This document shows, in pieces, positions 42,180-49,421 of a stretch of DNA of 50,643 nt. The notes under the pieces are model-generated. The model was not told where the DNA came from and did no database searches. It saw only the letters and a program-made list of their open reading frames with translations. Numbering within the stretch: position 1 is the first letter of the stretch; every line of letters begins with the position of its first letter. The position numbers and the translations under genes are program-made. This DNA is from UBA11612 sp964475755 (GTDB taxonomy: Bacteria > Pseudomonadota > Alphaproteobacteria > Rhodospirillales > Rhodospirillaceae), in contig CAYYXR010000020.1 in NCBI GenBank assembly GCA_964475755.1, positions 1 through 50,643 of the forward strand, written 5' to 3'.

Positions 42180-43013
42180 ATGATGAACGTAAATACCAAC
42201 CCAGCTGGCGCAGCAAACGCTGCTTTCGACAAAACAGTCTACCACCTCAAGACCGGCGGTGGCCCGGTTCTGGAAATTAAGGACCTGTGCCTTTGGTATT
42301 CGGCAACACAAGCGCTGTTCAACGTGGAGATGTCCATTGAGAAAGGCATGGTTACGGCCCTTATAGGCCCATCCGGCTGCGGCAAGTCCACCTTGCTTCG
42401 CTCCGTTAACCGAATGAATGACCTTGTGGACGGACTGAAAATCACCGGTCAAATAAAATTGCACGGCGAAGACATTTATGACCGTTCGGCTGATGTCATC
42501 GCGCTTCGTAAGCGGATGGGAATGGTTTTTCAAAAGCCAAACCCCTTCCCAATGTCGATTTTTGACAACGTCGTTTACCCGCTGAAGGTAGATGGCGTTC
42601 GGGACAAGGATGTTTTGGAAGAGACTGTTGAGCGTGCCCTCAAAGGTGCGGCTCTGTGGCAGGAAGCGAAAGATCGACTTCATGACAATGCGCTTGGTTT
42701 GTCGGGTGGTCAGCAGCAAAGGTTGTGTATTGCACGCGCTATCGCCGCCGACCCTGAAGTGCTTTTGATGGACGAACCTTGTTCGGCGCTTGACCCCATC
42801 GCAACCGCGAAGATCGAAGATTTGATCAATGAGTTGGCGGGTCACTACACGATTGTAATCGTAACGCACAATATGCAGCAGGCGGCGCGCGTATCCGACA
42901 ACACGGCGTTCATGTATCTGGGCCGGCTGATTGAATATGGGGATACGGAAACGATCTTCCAGACACCCCATTCGCCGCGAACGCAAGACTATGTAACGGG
43001 CCGGTTTGGCTGA
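42180..43013 (+). CDS. pstB: Phosphate import ATP-binding protein PstB
   Basis: The ATPase of the importer, 277 residues. Walker A is GPSGCGKST at about residues 63-71, the ABC signature LSGGQQQRLCIARAIA at about 177-192, Walker B VLLMDEPCSALDP and the switch histidine in VTHNM. An N-terminal extension of about 30 residues precedes the first strand (LEIKDLCLWY). Two adjacent ATG codons at 42180 and 42183 could both serve as start after AAGGGGAG; the second has better spacing. It follows pstA by six bases and precedes phoU by two. Confidence 0.97.
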   Translation: MMNVNTNPAGAANAAFDKTVYHLKTGGGPVLEIKDLCLWYSATQALFNVEMSIEKGMVTALIGPSGCGKSTLLRSVNRMNDLVDGLKITGQIKLHGEDIYDRSADVIALRKRMGMVFQKPNPFPMSIFDNVVYPLKVDGVRDKDVLEETVERALKGAALWQEAKDRLHDNALGLSGGQQQRLCIARAIAADPEVLLMDEPCSALDPIATAKIEDLINELAGHYTIVIVTHNMQQAARVSDNTAFMYLGRLIEYGDTETIFQTPHSPRTQDYVTGRFG

Positions 43014-43015
43014 GA

Positions 43016-43837
43016 ATGTATATGGGTACATTGGATAAAAGCGCGAAAGGGCGTGGGTCGGAAGACCACCATGGCAATCGCCCAATAAGTTCGGAATTGA
43101 CTGATTTTACTGGCCGTTTGGCGGCAATGGGTGGCCTTGCGGAATCTCAGTTGGCAAGTTCCATCGATGCTCTTACCGCGCGAAATCCGGAAATTGCCGA
43201 GCGTGTGGTCCGCGACGATGTCGCTATTGACGATTTGGAAACTGAGGTCAATGCACGCGCGATGAAACTCCTGACGCTCTATGCGCCTCTTGCAGCTGAT
43301 CTGAGAGAGATCGTCGCCGCGTTGAAGATTTCATCGAATATCGAACGGATCGGTGATTATGCCGCCAATATTACCAAGCGCGGCGTGATCATTTCCGGTC
43401 TGCCGACAGTCCCTTCCACAAGCGGTGTTATCGAGTTGGGAAGGCTTGTGCGTCAATACGTGCATACTGCGTTCGATGCCTACGCCGAACGCAATATGGC
43501 CAAAGCAGATTCTGTCTGGCGCGGAGACGCGGAAATCGATGATTTGAACACCAGTGTATTTCAGGACTTGTTGTCGGACATGCTCGTTGAGTCTGATCAC
43601 GTGCTAGCGTGCACTCATTTGATGTTCGTCATAAAAAATCTGGAGCGCATTGGTGATCACGCGACGAATATTGCGGAGACTATTCAGTTTCTAATTGCGG
43701 GTACGCAATTAGCCGAGAAACGCCGAGTTAAAAATCCCGCGGAACACGCAATGAGTGAAAAATTGAAGGCGGGTTTGTCGGCGATGGCCAGCAAAACACC
43801 AGAAATATCATCTTCTAATATGACAGGAGAAAGGTGA
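43016..43837 (+). CDS. phoU: Phosphate-specific transport regulator PhoU
   Basis: A 273-residue protein with two PhoU three-helix domains, each carrying the metal-binding acidic motif: ERVVRDDVAIDDLETEVN with LKISSNIERIGDYAANI in the first, and ADSVWRGDAEIDDLNTSVF with VIKNLERIGDHATNIAE in the second. It conveys the transport state of PstSCAB to PhoR and keeps the Pho regulon off in phosphate excess. Its stop codon shares one base with the phoB start (TGATG). The tail after about residue 235 is longer than in E. coli PhoU (241 residues). Confidence 0.96.
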   Translation: MYMGTLDKSAKGRGSEDHHGNRPISSELTDFTGRLAAMGGLAESQLASSIDALTARNPEIAERVVRDDVAIDDLETEVNARAMKLLTLYAPLAADLREIVAALKISSNIERIGDYAANITKRGVIISGLPTVPSTSGVIELGRLVRQYVHTAFDAYAERNMAKADSVWRGDAEIDDLNTSVFQDLLSDMLVESDHVLACTHLMFVIKNLERIGDHATNIAETIQFLIAGTQLAEKRRVKNPAEHAMSEKLKAGLSAMASKTPEISSSNMTGER

Positions 43838-44538
43838 TGAAACCTACTGTGATGATCGTGGAGGATGAAGCATCCCTCGTGACCATGCTTAGGTATAACT
43901 TGGAAAAAGAGGGCTACACCGTCACCGAAGCTAGCGACGGAGAAGAAGCAATTACCGTTGCCGACGAAATGAAGCCTGATGCGGTTATTCTAGATTGGAT
44001 GCTACCGAGAATGTCCGGCATCGAAGTATGCCGGCAATTGAGGCGCAAAGCCGAAACACGCGGCGTGCCCATTATTATGCTAACTGCGCGCAGCGAGGAA
44101 ACGGACAAGGTCAGGGGACTGAATGTCGGCGCGGACGACTATATGACCAAGCCTTTTTCGATGCCTGAGTTGGTGGCACGTGTACGGGCGTTGCTTCGGC
44201 GGGCGAAGCCGTCGCAGGCTAAAGGTCAGCTAACGTTCTTGGATATTGTGCTCGATATGGATGCACATCGTGTTAGCCGCAATGGTCAATATGTGCACCT
44301 CGGCCCGACGGAATTCAGGTTTCTACAATACCTGATGGAGCGACCCGGCACCGTTTTTTCGCGCGAAGAGATTTTAAATGGTGTGTGGGGCCCGGACATC
44401 TATGTTGAGCCCAGAACCGTTGATGTTCACATCAGGCGGCTGCGCAAAGCATTGAATGCGAACAACGGCTCTGACGTGATCCGCACTGTTCGCGCGGCCG
44501 GATATGCACTCGACAGTAAGGGCGATCAGGCGGCGTAG
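43837..44538 (+). CDS. phoB: Phosphate regulon response regulator PhoB
   Basis: A 233-residue OmpR/PhoB-type activator. The receiver domain (1-120) has acidic residues in VEDEAS, the phospho-acceptor aspartate in ILDWMLPRMSG, the threonine in MLTARS and the lysine in MTKPFSMPEL. The C-terminal winged helix (about 135-230) includes LGPTEFRFLQYLMERPG and VDVHIRRLRKAL, the recognition helix. The ATG at 43837 overlaps the phoU stop and follows GGAGAAAGG. No phoR kinase gene is seen in this window, so its sensor lies elsewhere, unlike the phoR-pst-phoB arrangement of many relatives. Confidence 0.96.
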   Translation: MKPTVMIVEDEASLVTMLRYNLEKEGYTVTEASDGEEAITVADEMKPDAVILDWMLPRMSGIEVCRQLRRKAETRGVPIIMLTARSEETDKVRGLNVGADDYMTKPFSMPELVARVRALLRRAKPSQAKGQLTFLDIVLDMDAHRVSRNGQYVHLGPTEFRFLQYLMERPGTVFSREEILNGVWGPDIYVEPRTVDVHIRRLRKALNANNGSDVIRTVRAAGYALDSKGDQAA

Positions 44539-44547
44539 CTGAGTGTT

Positions 44548-45066
44548 CTACTCACTGTCGTAGGATAGAAGGGCCTTAAAGGGGATGCCCAGCTTTTCCT
44601 TGGCGCCGAGGAAAGCTAACTCGATGATGCACGCGGCGCCAACAACAGGTGCGCCGGACCCTTCTATAAGAGATGCGGCAGCTTTTAGTGTCCCGCCAGT
44701 TGCCAATAGGTCATCGATAATCACAGTACGCTGACCCGGTTTAATCGCGTCTTCCTGAATTTCGACCGTATCCGTCCCGTACTCCAGGCCATACGAATGG
44801 GCACGTACTTTTCCGGGTAATTTGCCGGACTTACGTACCATGACCGTGCCGCAGTTAAGCTGGATCGATAGTGGCGCAGCCACCAAGAACCCTCTGGCGT
44901 CGACTGCCGCTAAGACGTCTGGTTTCCAAGGACTTACCAACTCGGTCATACGCTCAATTGTCGTACGCCATGCCTCCGGGTGCCCAATCAGCGTGGAAAT
45001 GTCGAAAAAATTGATTCCGGGCTTGGGAAAATCGGGAATTTGGCGGATGTGCTGTTTTAAGTTCAT
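44548..45066 (-). CDS. apt: Adenine phosphoribosyltransferase
   Basis: Salvages adenine to AMP with PRPP. The 172-residue protein is full length, with IPDFPKPGINFFDISTLI at the start, the DARGFLVAAPLS substrate loop and the PRPP motif VIIDDLLATGGTLKAA at about residues 119-134. It is convergent with phoB, with nine bases between stops. The promoter lies in the 45067-45274 region, which otherwise holds no supported gene. Confidence 0.96.
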   Translation of the reverse strand: MNLKQHIRQIPDFPKPGINFFDISTLIGHPEAWRTTIERMTELVSPWKPDVLAAVDARGFLVAAPLSIQLNCGTVMVRKSGKLPGKVRAHSYGLEYGTDTVEIQEDAIKPGQRTVIIDDLLATGGTLKAAASLIEGSGAPVVGAACIIELAFLGAKEKLGIPFKALLSYDSE

Positions 45067-45274
45067 TTTCTGTACTTCTGGTTGACCAGCAAAAGGACTT
45101 GTTTTGAAGGTTTACGGCGATGGGTGCGTTCAGAAATGCCTTACATTTGGCGGCCTGGGTTATAAAATTATTATAAATCAAATAGTTGGTTCTAGGCCAA
45201 ATATTTTGGCTGGCGCTGCGACCAGATGTGCCCTCCAAGCGTTATGGTTGTGGTCGCTTTCATATTCAGTGTAA

Positions 45275-45736
45275 CAAGGCTCTCTCAACGGATTTGGTAA
45301 AACTGTCTGAGGTGCCCCCATTGAGTGGTATGGTGGCGTTGCTAATCCAAATGGTGAGGTCGCATCGGGTGAGTTTTTTGATGATACGCGCAACGGCGAC
45401 AAAACTATTAACAGTCCCGTAATTACAGATATTACCCCTAATCTTACCGGCGCAGGGTGGGGTGTCGGCATGACAATTTCCGGTTCCGGCATTCCCGCCA
45501 GCACGACGATTCTTTCTATCGATTCCTCGACGCAAATCACAATGTCTGCCAACGCGACCAACGGCGGCAACAATACGACGCTGACTGTAACCGGTGAAGG
45601 ATCGGCGGGTGGTGACGAAGACCCGGATTATTCTCCTTCATATCTGTCGGGATCGCCTTCACTTCAAAATCCCGGTCAAGGCGGGGAAGCGGGCGACGTC
45701 AATGGGCGCGGCGGTGCAGTTATCTTAAAGTGGTAG
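45275..45736 (+). pseudogene. Decayed 3' part of a glycine-rich surface or phage-tail-like gene
   Basis: One frame here reads coherently across an in-frame TGA at 45308: QGSLNGFGKTV, stop, GAPIEWYGGVANPNG, and then a region like adhesin and phage structural proteins (GMTISGSGIPASTTI, IDSSTQITMSANAT). It ends in a Gly-rich tail closing GGAVILKW, the kind of C-terminus seen on phage tail and glycine-rich surface proteins. The first in-frame ATG is only at 45470, inside the conserved-looking part. A TAA at 45272 ends the frame upstream, though it can be followed less convincingly to about 45101. The simplest reading is a gene remnant with at least one nonsense mutation. The short 88-residue reading from 45470 could be expressed but has no ribosome site. 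Confidence 0.55.
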
Positions 45737-45742
45737 GGCGGT

Positions 45743-46657
45743 TTACGCTTTGCGCGGGTCGTAATCGTTCGTCCAGTCCTTGAGGAACTGTTCCAAATCC
45801 TTGTCCGTGTCCTTAGGCAGGGCGACTTTGAGAGAGACGTACTGATCTCCCGGTTGTTTGCCCTTACCCGAAGAAACCCCTTTTCCTTTAAGGCGCAATT
45901 TCGATCCGGTATTGGACCCTTTGGGGACCGTCACAGTCACTGGGCCGTGCACGGTGGGCACAGTTATTTTCGCGCCGAGCACGGCTTCCTTTAGGGAAAT
46001 CGGCACCTCCACCAATATGTCGTGGCCTTCGCGCCGGAACATGGCGTGAGGTTTTATTTTGACTTCAATGAGAGCATCGCCCGGACGTCCATTCGGGCCG
46101 ACGCCGCCTTGCCCCTTGAGCCGGATCGTTTGGCCGTCTGAGATGCCGGCAGGAATATTGACGTCGAGAGACCTTCCGCTGGGCAAGGTCAGGCGCTTTT
46201 TGGCGCCAGTCACGGCGTCCACAAAATCCACCTCTAAGCTGAACTTGGTATCGGCGCCGCCGGCTTGACCGAACGGGTCCGCGCCACCTCGAAAAGGTCC
46301 GCCACCGCCCCCGCGGAACATGCCACCGAAAAGGTCGCTTAAATCCTCGAAAGCGAACCCGCCTTGCGTTTGTGCGCCACCGAAGCCATGCGCACCACGC
46401 GCGCCTTGCCGAAATGGGTTCTGACGAATTTCGGCACCGGAGGCGTCGATCTCGCCCCGATCGAAACGTGCGCGCTTTTCCGGATCGCCGACAATGTCGT
46501 AAGCGGCGTTCAAGTCCTTGAACCGGTCTTCCGCTTTCTTGTCACCCGGAAACAAGTCAGGGTGCGACTTTTTGGCCAATTGCCGAAAAGCCTTCTGAAT
46601 TTCTTCGTCGCTGGCGCCTTTTTTGACGCCCAGTACGTCGTACGGATTCCGAGCCAT
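45743..46657 (-). CDS. DnaJ/CbpA-type J-domain co-chaperone without zinc finger
   Basis: A 304-residue DnaJ-class protein. The J domain (about 3-70) contains the obligatory HPD motif (AKKSHPDLFPGD). A Gly/Phe-rich linker (about 85-130) follows, then a DnaJ C-terminal substrate-binding region with two beta-sandwich parts, including LDVNIPAGISDGQTIRLKGQG and VTVPKGSNTGSKLRLKGKG. There is no CxxCxGxG zinc domain, so it is CbpA-like and not true DnaJ. It should stimulate DnaK ATPase. The start is the ATG at 46657 (MARNPYDVLG); an ATG three codons earlier is equally possible since neither has a clear Shine-Dalgarno. Confidence 0.93.
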   Translation of the reverse strand: MARNPYDVLGVKKGASDEEIQKAFRQLAKKSHPDLFPGDKKAEDRFKDLNAAYDIVGDPEKRARFDRGEIDASGAEIRQNPFRQGARGAHGFGGAQTQGGFAFEDLSDLFGGMFRGGGGGPFRGGADPFGQAGGADTKFSLEVDFVDAVTGAKKRLTLPSGRSLDVNIPAGISDGQTIRLKGQGGVGPNGRPGDALIEVKIKPHAMFRREGHDILVEVPISLKEAVLGAKITVPTVHGPVTVTVPKGSNTGSKLRLKGKGVSSGKGKQPGDQYVSLKVALPKDTDKDLEQFLKDWTNDYDPRKA

Positions 46658-46854
46658 CGTTCGCATTCGTTAACTTCAACAAGGTCTTAGGTGAGGTCTC
46701 CGGAGACTTTTGTAAAGCGCCTTCGTCGAATTTCCCGATTTTTGGGGGGGACTAATCTTTCCCCTTGTTGCAGAGCCGCCACCCTGGTGGTCTAGTATTT
46801 CTTGGCGGACGCGTATCTGAATTCGGGTGCCGCTTAGAAATTGGGGAGGGGTAG

Positions 46855-48825
46855 ATGAGGGGCATCGGCGCCGTCGTATTGGTGTTGGCCGTAACTCTGG
46901 TCGGCACTTTATTCTTGTTCCAAAACTCAACTATGAATTCCGGTGCGATTTCCACAGAGCAAGTGGAGCGCGGCGCTCTGGTCTATGCGTCCAACTGTGC
47001 GTCTTGTCACGGTGAGGATTTACAGGGTGGCTCCGCATCGGGTCTTGCTGGCCCGCAGGCGCTTGCCCGTTGGGTTGGACAATCAGCGCATGATCTTTAT
47101 TTGCGCATACGCACTATGCCCTATGGCATGCCGGACTCCCTTTCAGATCAGGACTACGTCGATGCGCTGGCATTTATTCTTGACCGCAATGAGAACTCGA
47201 TGGCCCAAGGTGAGATCGCGGCGGACCAGGACGCTTTACTCGAGATTCAACTCGCTTCGGCCGGGGATATTCCGGACGGCGCGCCGGCAATGCGCCATCG
47301 CCTGACAACGGCCAGAGACATTTCAAATATTATCGGCGGTGGTCCAACGCAATTGGAACTCACCTCGGCCAATTCGGAAACGAGCGATTGGTTGTTTACC
47401 AACCACGATTACAAAGGCCAGAGATACGTCGATCTTGATCAAATCACGCGTGCCAATGTGTCGCGGCTGAAACCCGTGTGCATGTACCAGGTTGGAGATT
47501 TGAATCCCTTCGAGGTTAATCCGCTTATCTACAAGGGCAATATGTTCATCACGAGCCGGGATGCCACGGTATCCTTAGACGCGGCGACATGTCGGGTGAA
47601 TTGGCGCTACGACCGTTCATCGCGCGTGCCGGCAAGCTACGGCCTAAAAATGAACCGCGGCGCAGCCATTAAAGACGGCAAGCTGATACACGGCACGCAT
47701 GACGGCTTCTTGATCGCACTGGACGCCGGTACCGGCGAGCTACTTTGGGAGCGTGATGTGGCCTACGCGCCTGGTCGTGGCGGCGGGTTCACCATGGCGC
47801 CGATGATCCACGAGAACCTCATATTCATTGGACCGGCGGGGAGCGAGTTGGGCGTGCGCGGTTGGATCGGCGCTTTTGATTTTGATACAGGCGAACTTGT
47901 GTGGCGGTTCGACACCATTGCCGACGAAGGTGAGCCCGGCGGAAACAGCTGGCCCAATGACGAGGCCCGCAATAGTGGCGGCGGCGCCGTGTGGGGCTCT
48001 ATCACGTTAGATACGGAAACGGGGCACCTTTACGTTCCGGTGTCCAATCCCACGCCCGATTGGGAAGACGGTACCCGCCTTGGAGACAATCTCTACACGT
48101 GCTCAATGGTTGTACTCGATTCCAAAACGGGAAAGTTGCTTTGGTATTACCAATTAACCCCGCACGACACACACGACTATGATTTGTCGCAAGCCAGCCC
48201 GCAGTTCACGACGGAAATCGATGGCGTGCGTCGTGATCTCGTGGTTTCGGTTGGAAAAGAAGGGCTGCTGCACGTCTTTGACAAAGCGGCGCAAGAACTG
48301 GTTTACAAAATTCCTGTAACCACGCGGCAAAACACCGATATTCCGTGGATAGAAATCGACACCACGGAAGGCGGGGAGCGCGTATGTCCGGGTGCGATCG
48401 GCGGCGTGCAATGGAATGGCCCGGCTTTTAATCCGCGTACAAACGCCCTGTACGTGCCGGCGGTAGATTGGTGCTCCATGACACGGGACCCTGTCGAAGA
48501 ATCCAGGGGTTGGCTAACTTCAATCGATGCATCCACGGGTGAAATTCGCTGGCAGTATGAATCGCAACGTCCGATGCTCGCGGCGGTCACGACGACTTCC
48601 TCGGACTTGGTGTTCACGGGTGAAATGACGGGTGACTTCATCGCTTTGGACGCACGCAATGGAAGCGAGTTGTTTCGCTTTTACACCGGCGGGCCGATGA
48701 TCGGCGGTGTTGCAACATACAGCGTCGACGGGAAGCAATATGTTACCGCGGCGTCGGGCGGAACCAATGCGTTTTGGCGCTCGGCTCCGGGTTCGGCAAC
48801 CATCGTTGTGTTCGCGCTCCCCTAG
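46855..48825 (+). CDS. Quinoprotein dehydrogenase: N-terminal cytochrome c plus PQQ beta-propeller
   Basis: A 656-residue periplasmic oxidoreductase. An N-terminal hydrophobic segment (about 4-22) acts as signal or anchor. Then comes a small cytochrome c domain with CASCH (Cys48, Cys51, His52) and a likely axial Met in the PYGMP region, followed by an eight-bladed PQQ domain from about residue 165. Calcium and catalytic residues of PQQ alcohol dehydrogenases are present: Glu331 (SELGVRGW), Asn398 (SNPTP) and Asp411 (GDNLYT). The vicinal disulfide normally in GCCDVVNRG is replaced by GLKMNRG (about 263-269). Having cytochrome c in front is the reverse of classic quinohaemoproteins. It probably oxidises an alcohol, sugar or amine; the substrate is unknown. 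GGGAGGGG precedes the ATG. Confidence 0.93.
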   Translation: MRGIGAVVLVLAVTLVGTLFLFQNSTMNSGAISTEQVERGALVYASNCASCHGEDLQGGSASGLAGPQALARWVGQSAHDLYLRIRTMPYGMPDSLSDQDYVDALAFILDRNENSMAQGEIAADQDALLEIQLASAGDIPDGAPAMRHRLTTARDISNIIGGGPTQLELTSANSETSDWLFTNHDYKGQRYVDLDQITRANVSRLKPVCMYQVGDLNPFEVNPLIYKGNMFITSRDATVSLDAATCRVNWRYDRSSRVPASYGLKMNRGAAIKDGKLIHGTHDGFLIALDAGTGELLWERDVAYAPGRGGGFTMAPMIHENLIFIGPAGSELGVRGWIGAFDFDTGELVWRFDTIADEGEPGGNSWPNDEARNSGGGAVWGSITLDTETGHLYVPVSNPTPDWEDGTRLGDNLYTCSMVVLDSKTGKLLWYYQLTPHDTHDYDLSQASPQFTTEIDGVRRDLVVSVGKEGLLHVFDKAAQELVYKIPVTTRQNTDIPWIEIDTTEGGERVCPGAIGGVQWNGPAFNPRTNALYVPAVDWCSMTRDPVEESRGWLTSIDASTGEIRWQYESQRPMLAAVTTTSSDLVFTGEMTGDFIALDARNGSELFRFYTGGPMIGGVATYSVDGKQYVTAASGGTNAFWRSAPGSATIVVFALP

Positions 48826-48852
48826 GCCATGCAGATTTGGAAAGGCAACGAT

Positions 48853-49248
48853 ATGAATTTGCGAACTTCTATAATTGCTGTCGGCGTGGGCGCTTTAATC
48901 GGATGCCCTGCCGCTTTTGCGCAAGATGCGGAAATTAAGCGCCAGATAATGCAACGGAGCGATGTTCCCGGAACGGCGTACGAGACCGTTCTGGGTATTG
49001 CTGAACTGCCGTCCGGTATGTCGATCGGCAAACACACGCATCTCGGTGTTGAGGTCGGATACGTGGCCCAGGGCGAACTGGAACTGATGATCGATGGTCA
49101 GGCGCCCATCCGCCTTAAGGCCGGGGACTCGTACCTAGTTCCTGCCGGAGCCGCCCACGACGCCAAGAGCATCGGAAATGTACCGGGCCGGGCGGTCGCG
49201 ACCTGGGTCGTCGAAAAAGGTAAGCCCCTGTCCCAACCAGCGCCATAA
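48853..49248 (+). CDS. Periplasmic cupin-domain protein
   Basis: A 131-residue secreted single-domain cupin. The signal peptide runs to about residue 24 (GALIGCPAAFAQ). The first metal motif is GKHTHLGVEVGYVAQG (two His and a Glu), the second is in PAGAAHDAKS (His). Metal binding is therefore likely. The ATG at 48853 has GGAAAGG upstream; an in-frame ATG at 48829 would disturb the signal peptide. It follows the PQQ dehydrogenase by 27 bases and probably belongs with it. Small secreted cupins often isomerise or hold a metal-bound sugar acid or phenolic, but nothing in the sequence fixes the substrate. Confidence 0.88.
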   Translation: MNLRTSIIAVGVGALIGCPAAFAQDAEIKRQIMQRSDVPGTAYETVLGIAELPSGMSIGKHTHLGVEVGYVAQGELELMIDGQAPIRLKAGDSYLVPAGAAHDAKSIGNVPGRAVATWVVEKGKPLSQPAP

Positions 49249-49370
49249 TCTGTCCATAATTATATATAAAAATCATACACTTAATATTTTCAGGCTTAAA
49301 CGTTGTTACTTGGCGTCACAAATTCCGTGGTTGCGGCAAAACCCGCAGGTTCTTAGGCTAGCGCCGAAAT

Positions 49371-49405
49371 CCGGTCCGCCCATGCGAACCGGTGGTTTTT
49401 GTTTT
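49371..49405 (+). terminator. Terminator-like hairpin in the leader of the last gene
   Basis: CCGGT (49371-49375) pairs with ACCGG (49388-49392) and, past one C-A mismatch, CGC with GCG around a four-base CCAT loop. A T-rich tail (49396-49405) follows. It ends only about five bases before the Shine-Dalgarno GGAGG of the gene at 49422, so besides ending the cupin transcript it could act as an attenuator. Confidence 0.65.
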
Positions 49406-49421
49406 CCCAGGGAGGATCAGT

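Noticed and set aside
42096..43085. A 329-codon open frame on the minus strand over pstB
   Set aside because: It mirrors pstB, whose Walker and signature motifs are unmistakable; the minus frame shows no family features.
45300..45320. TGA read as tryptophan, which would restore the glycine-rich frame at 45308
   Set aside because: TGA is used as a normal stop for genuine genes in this window (for example at 1570, phoU at 43837 and pstC at 40417), so a recoded genetic code is excluded; a nonsense mutation is simpler.
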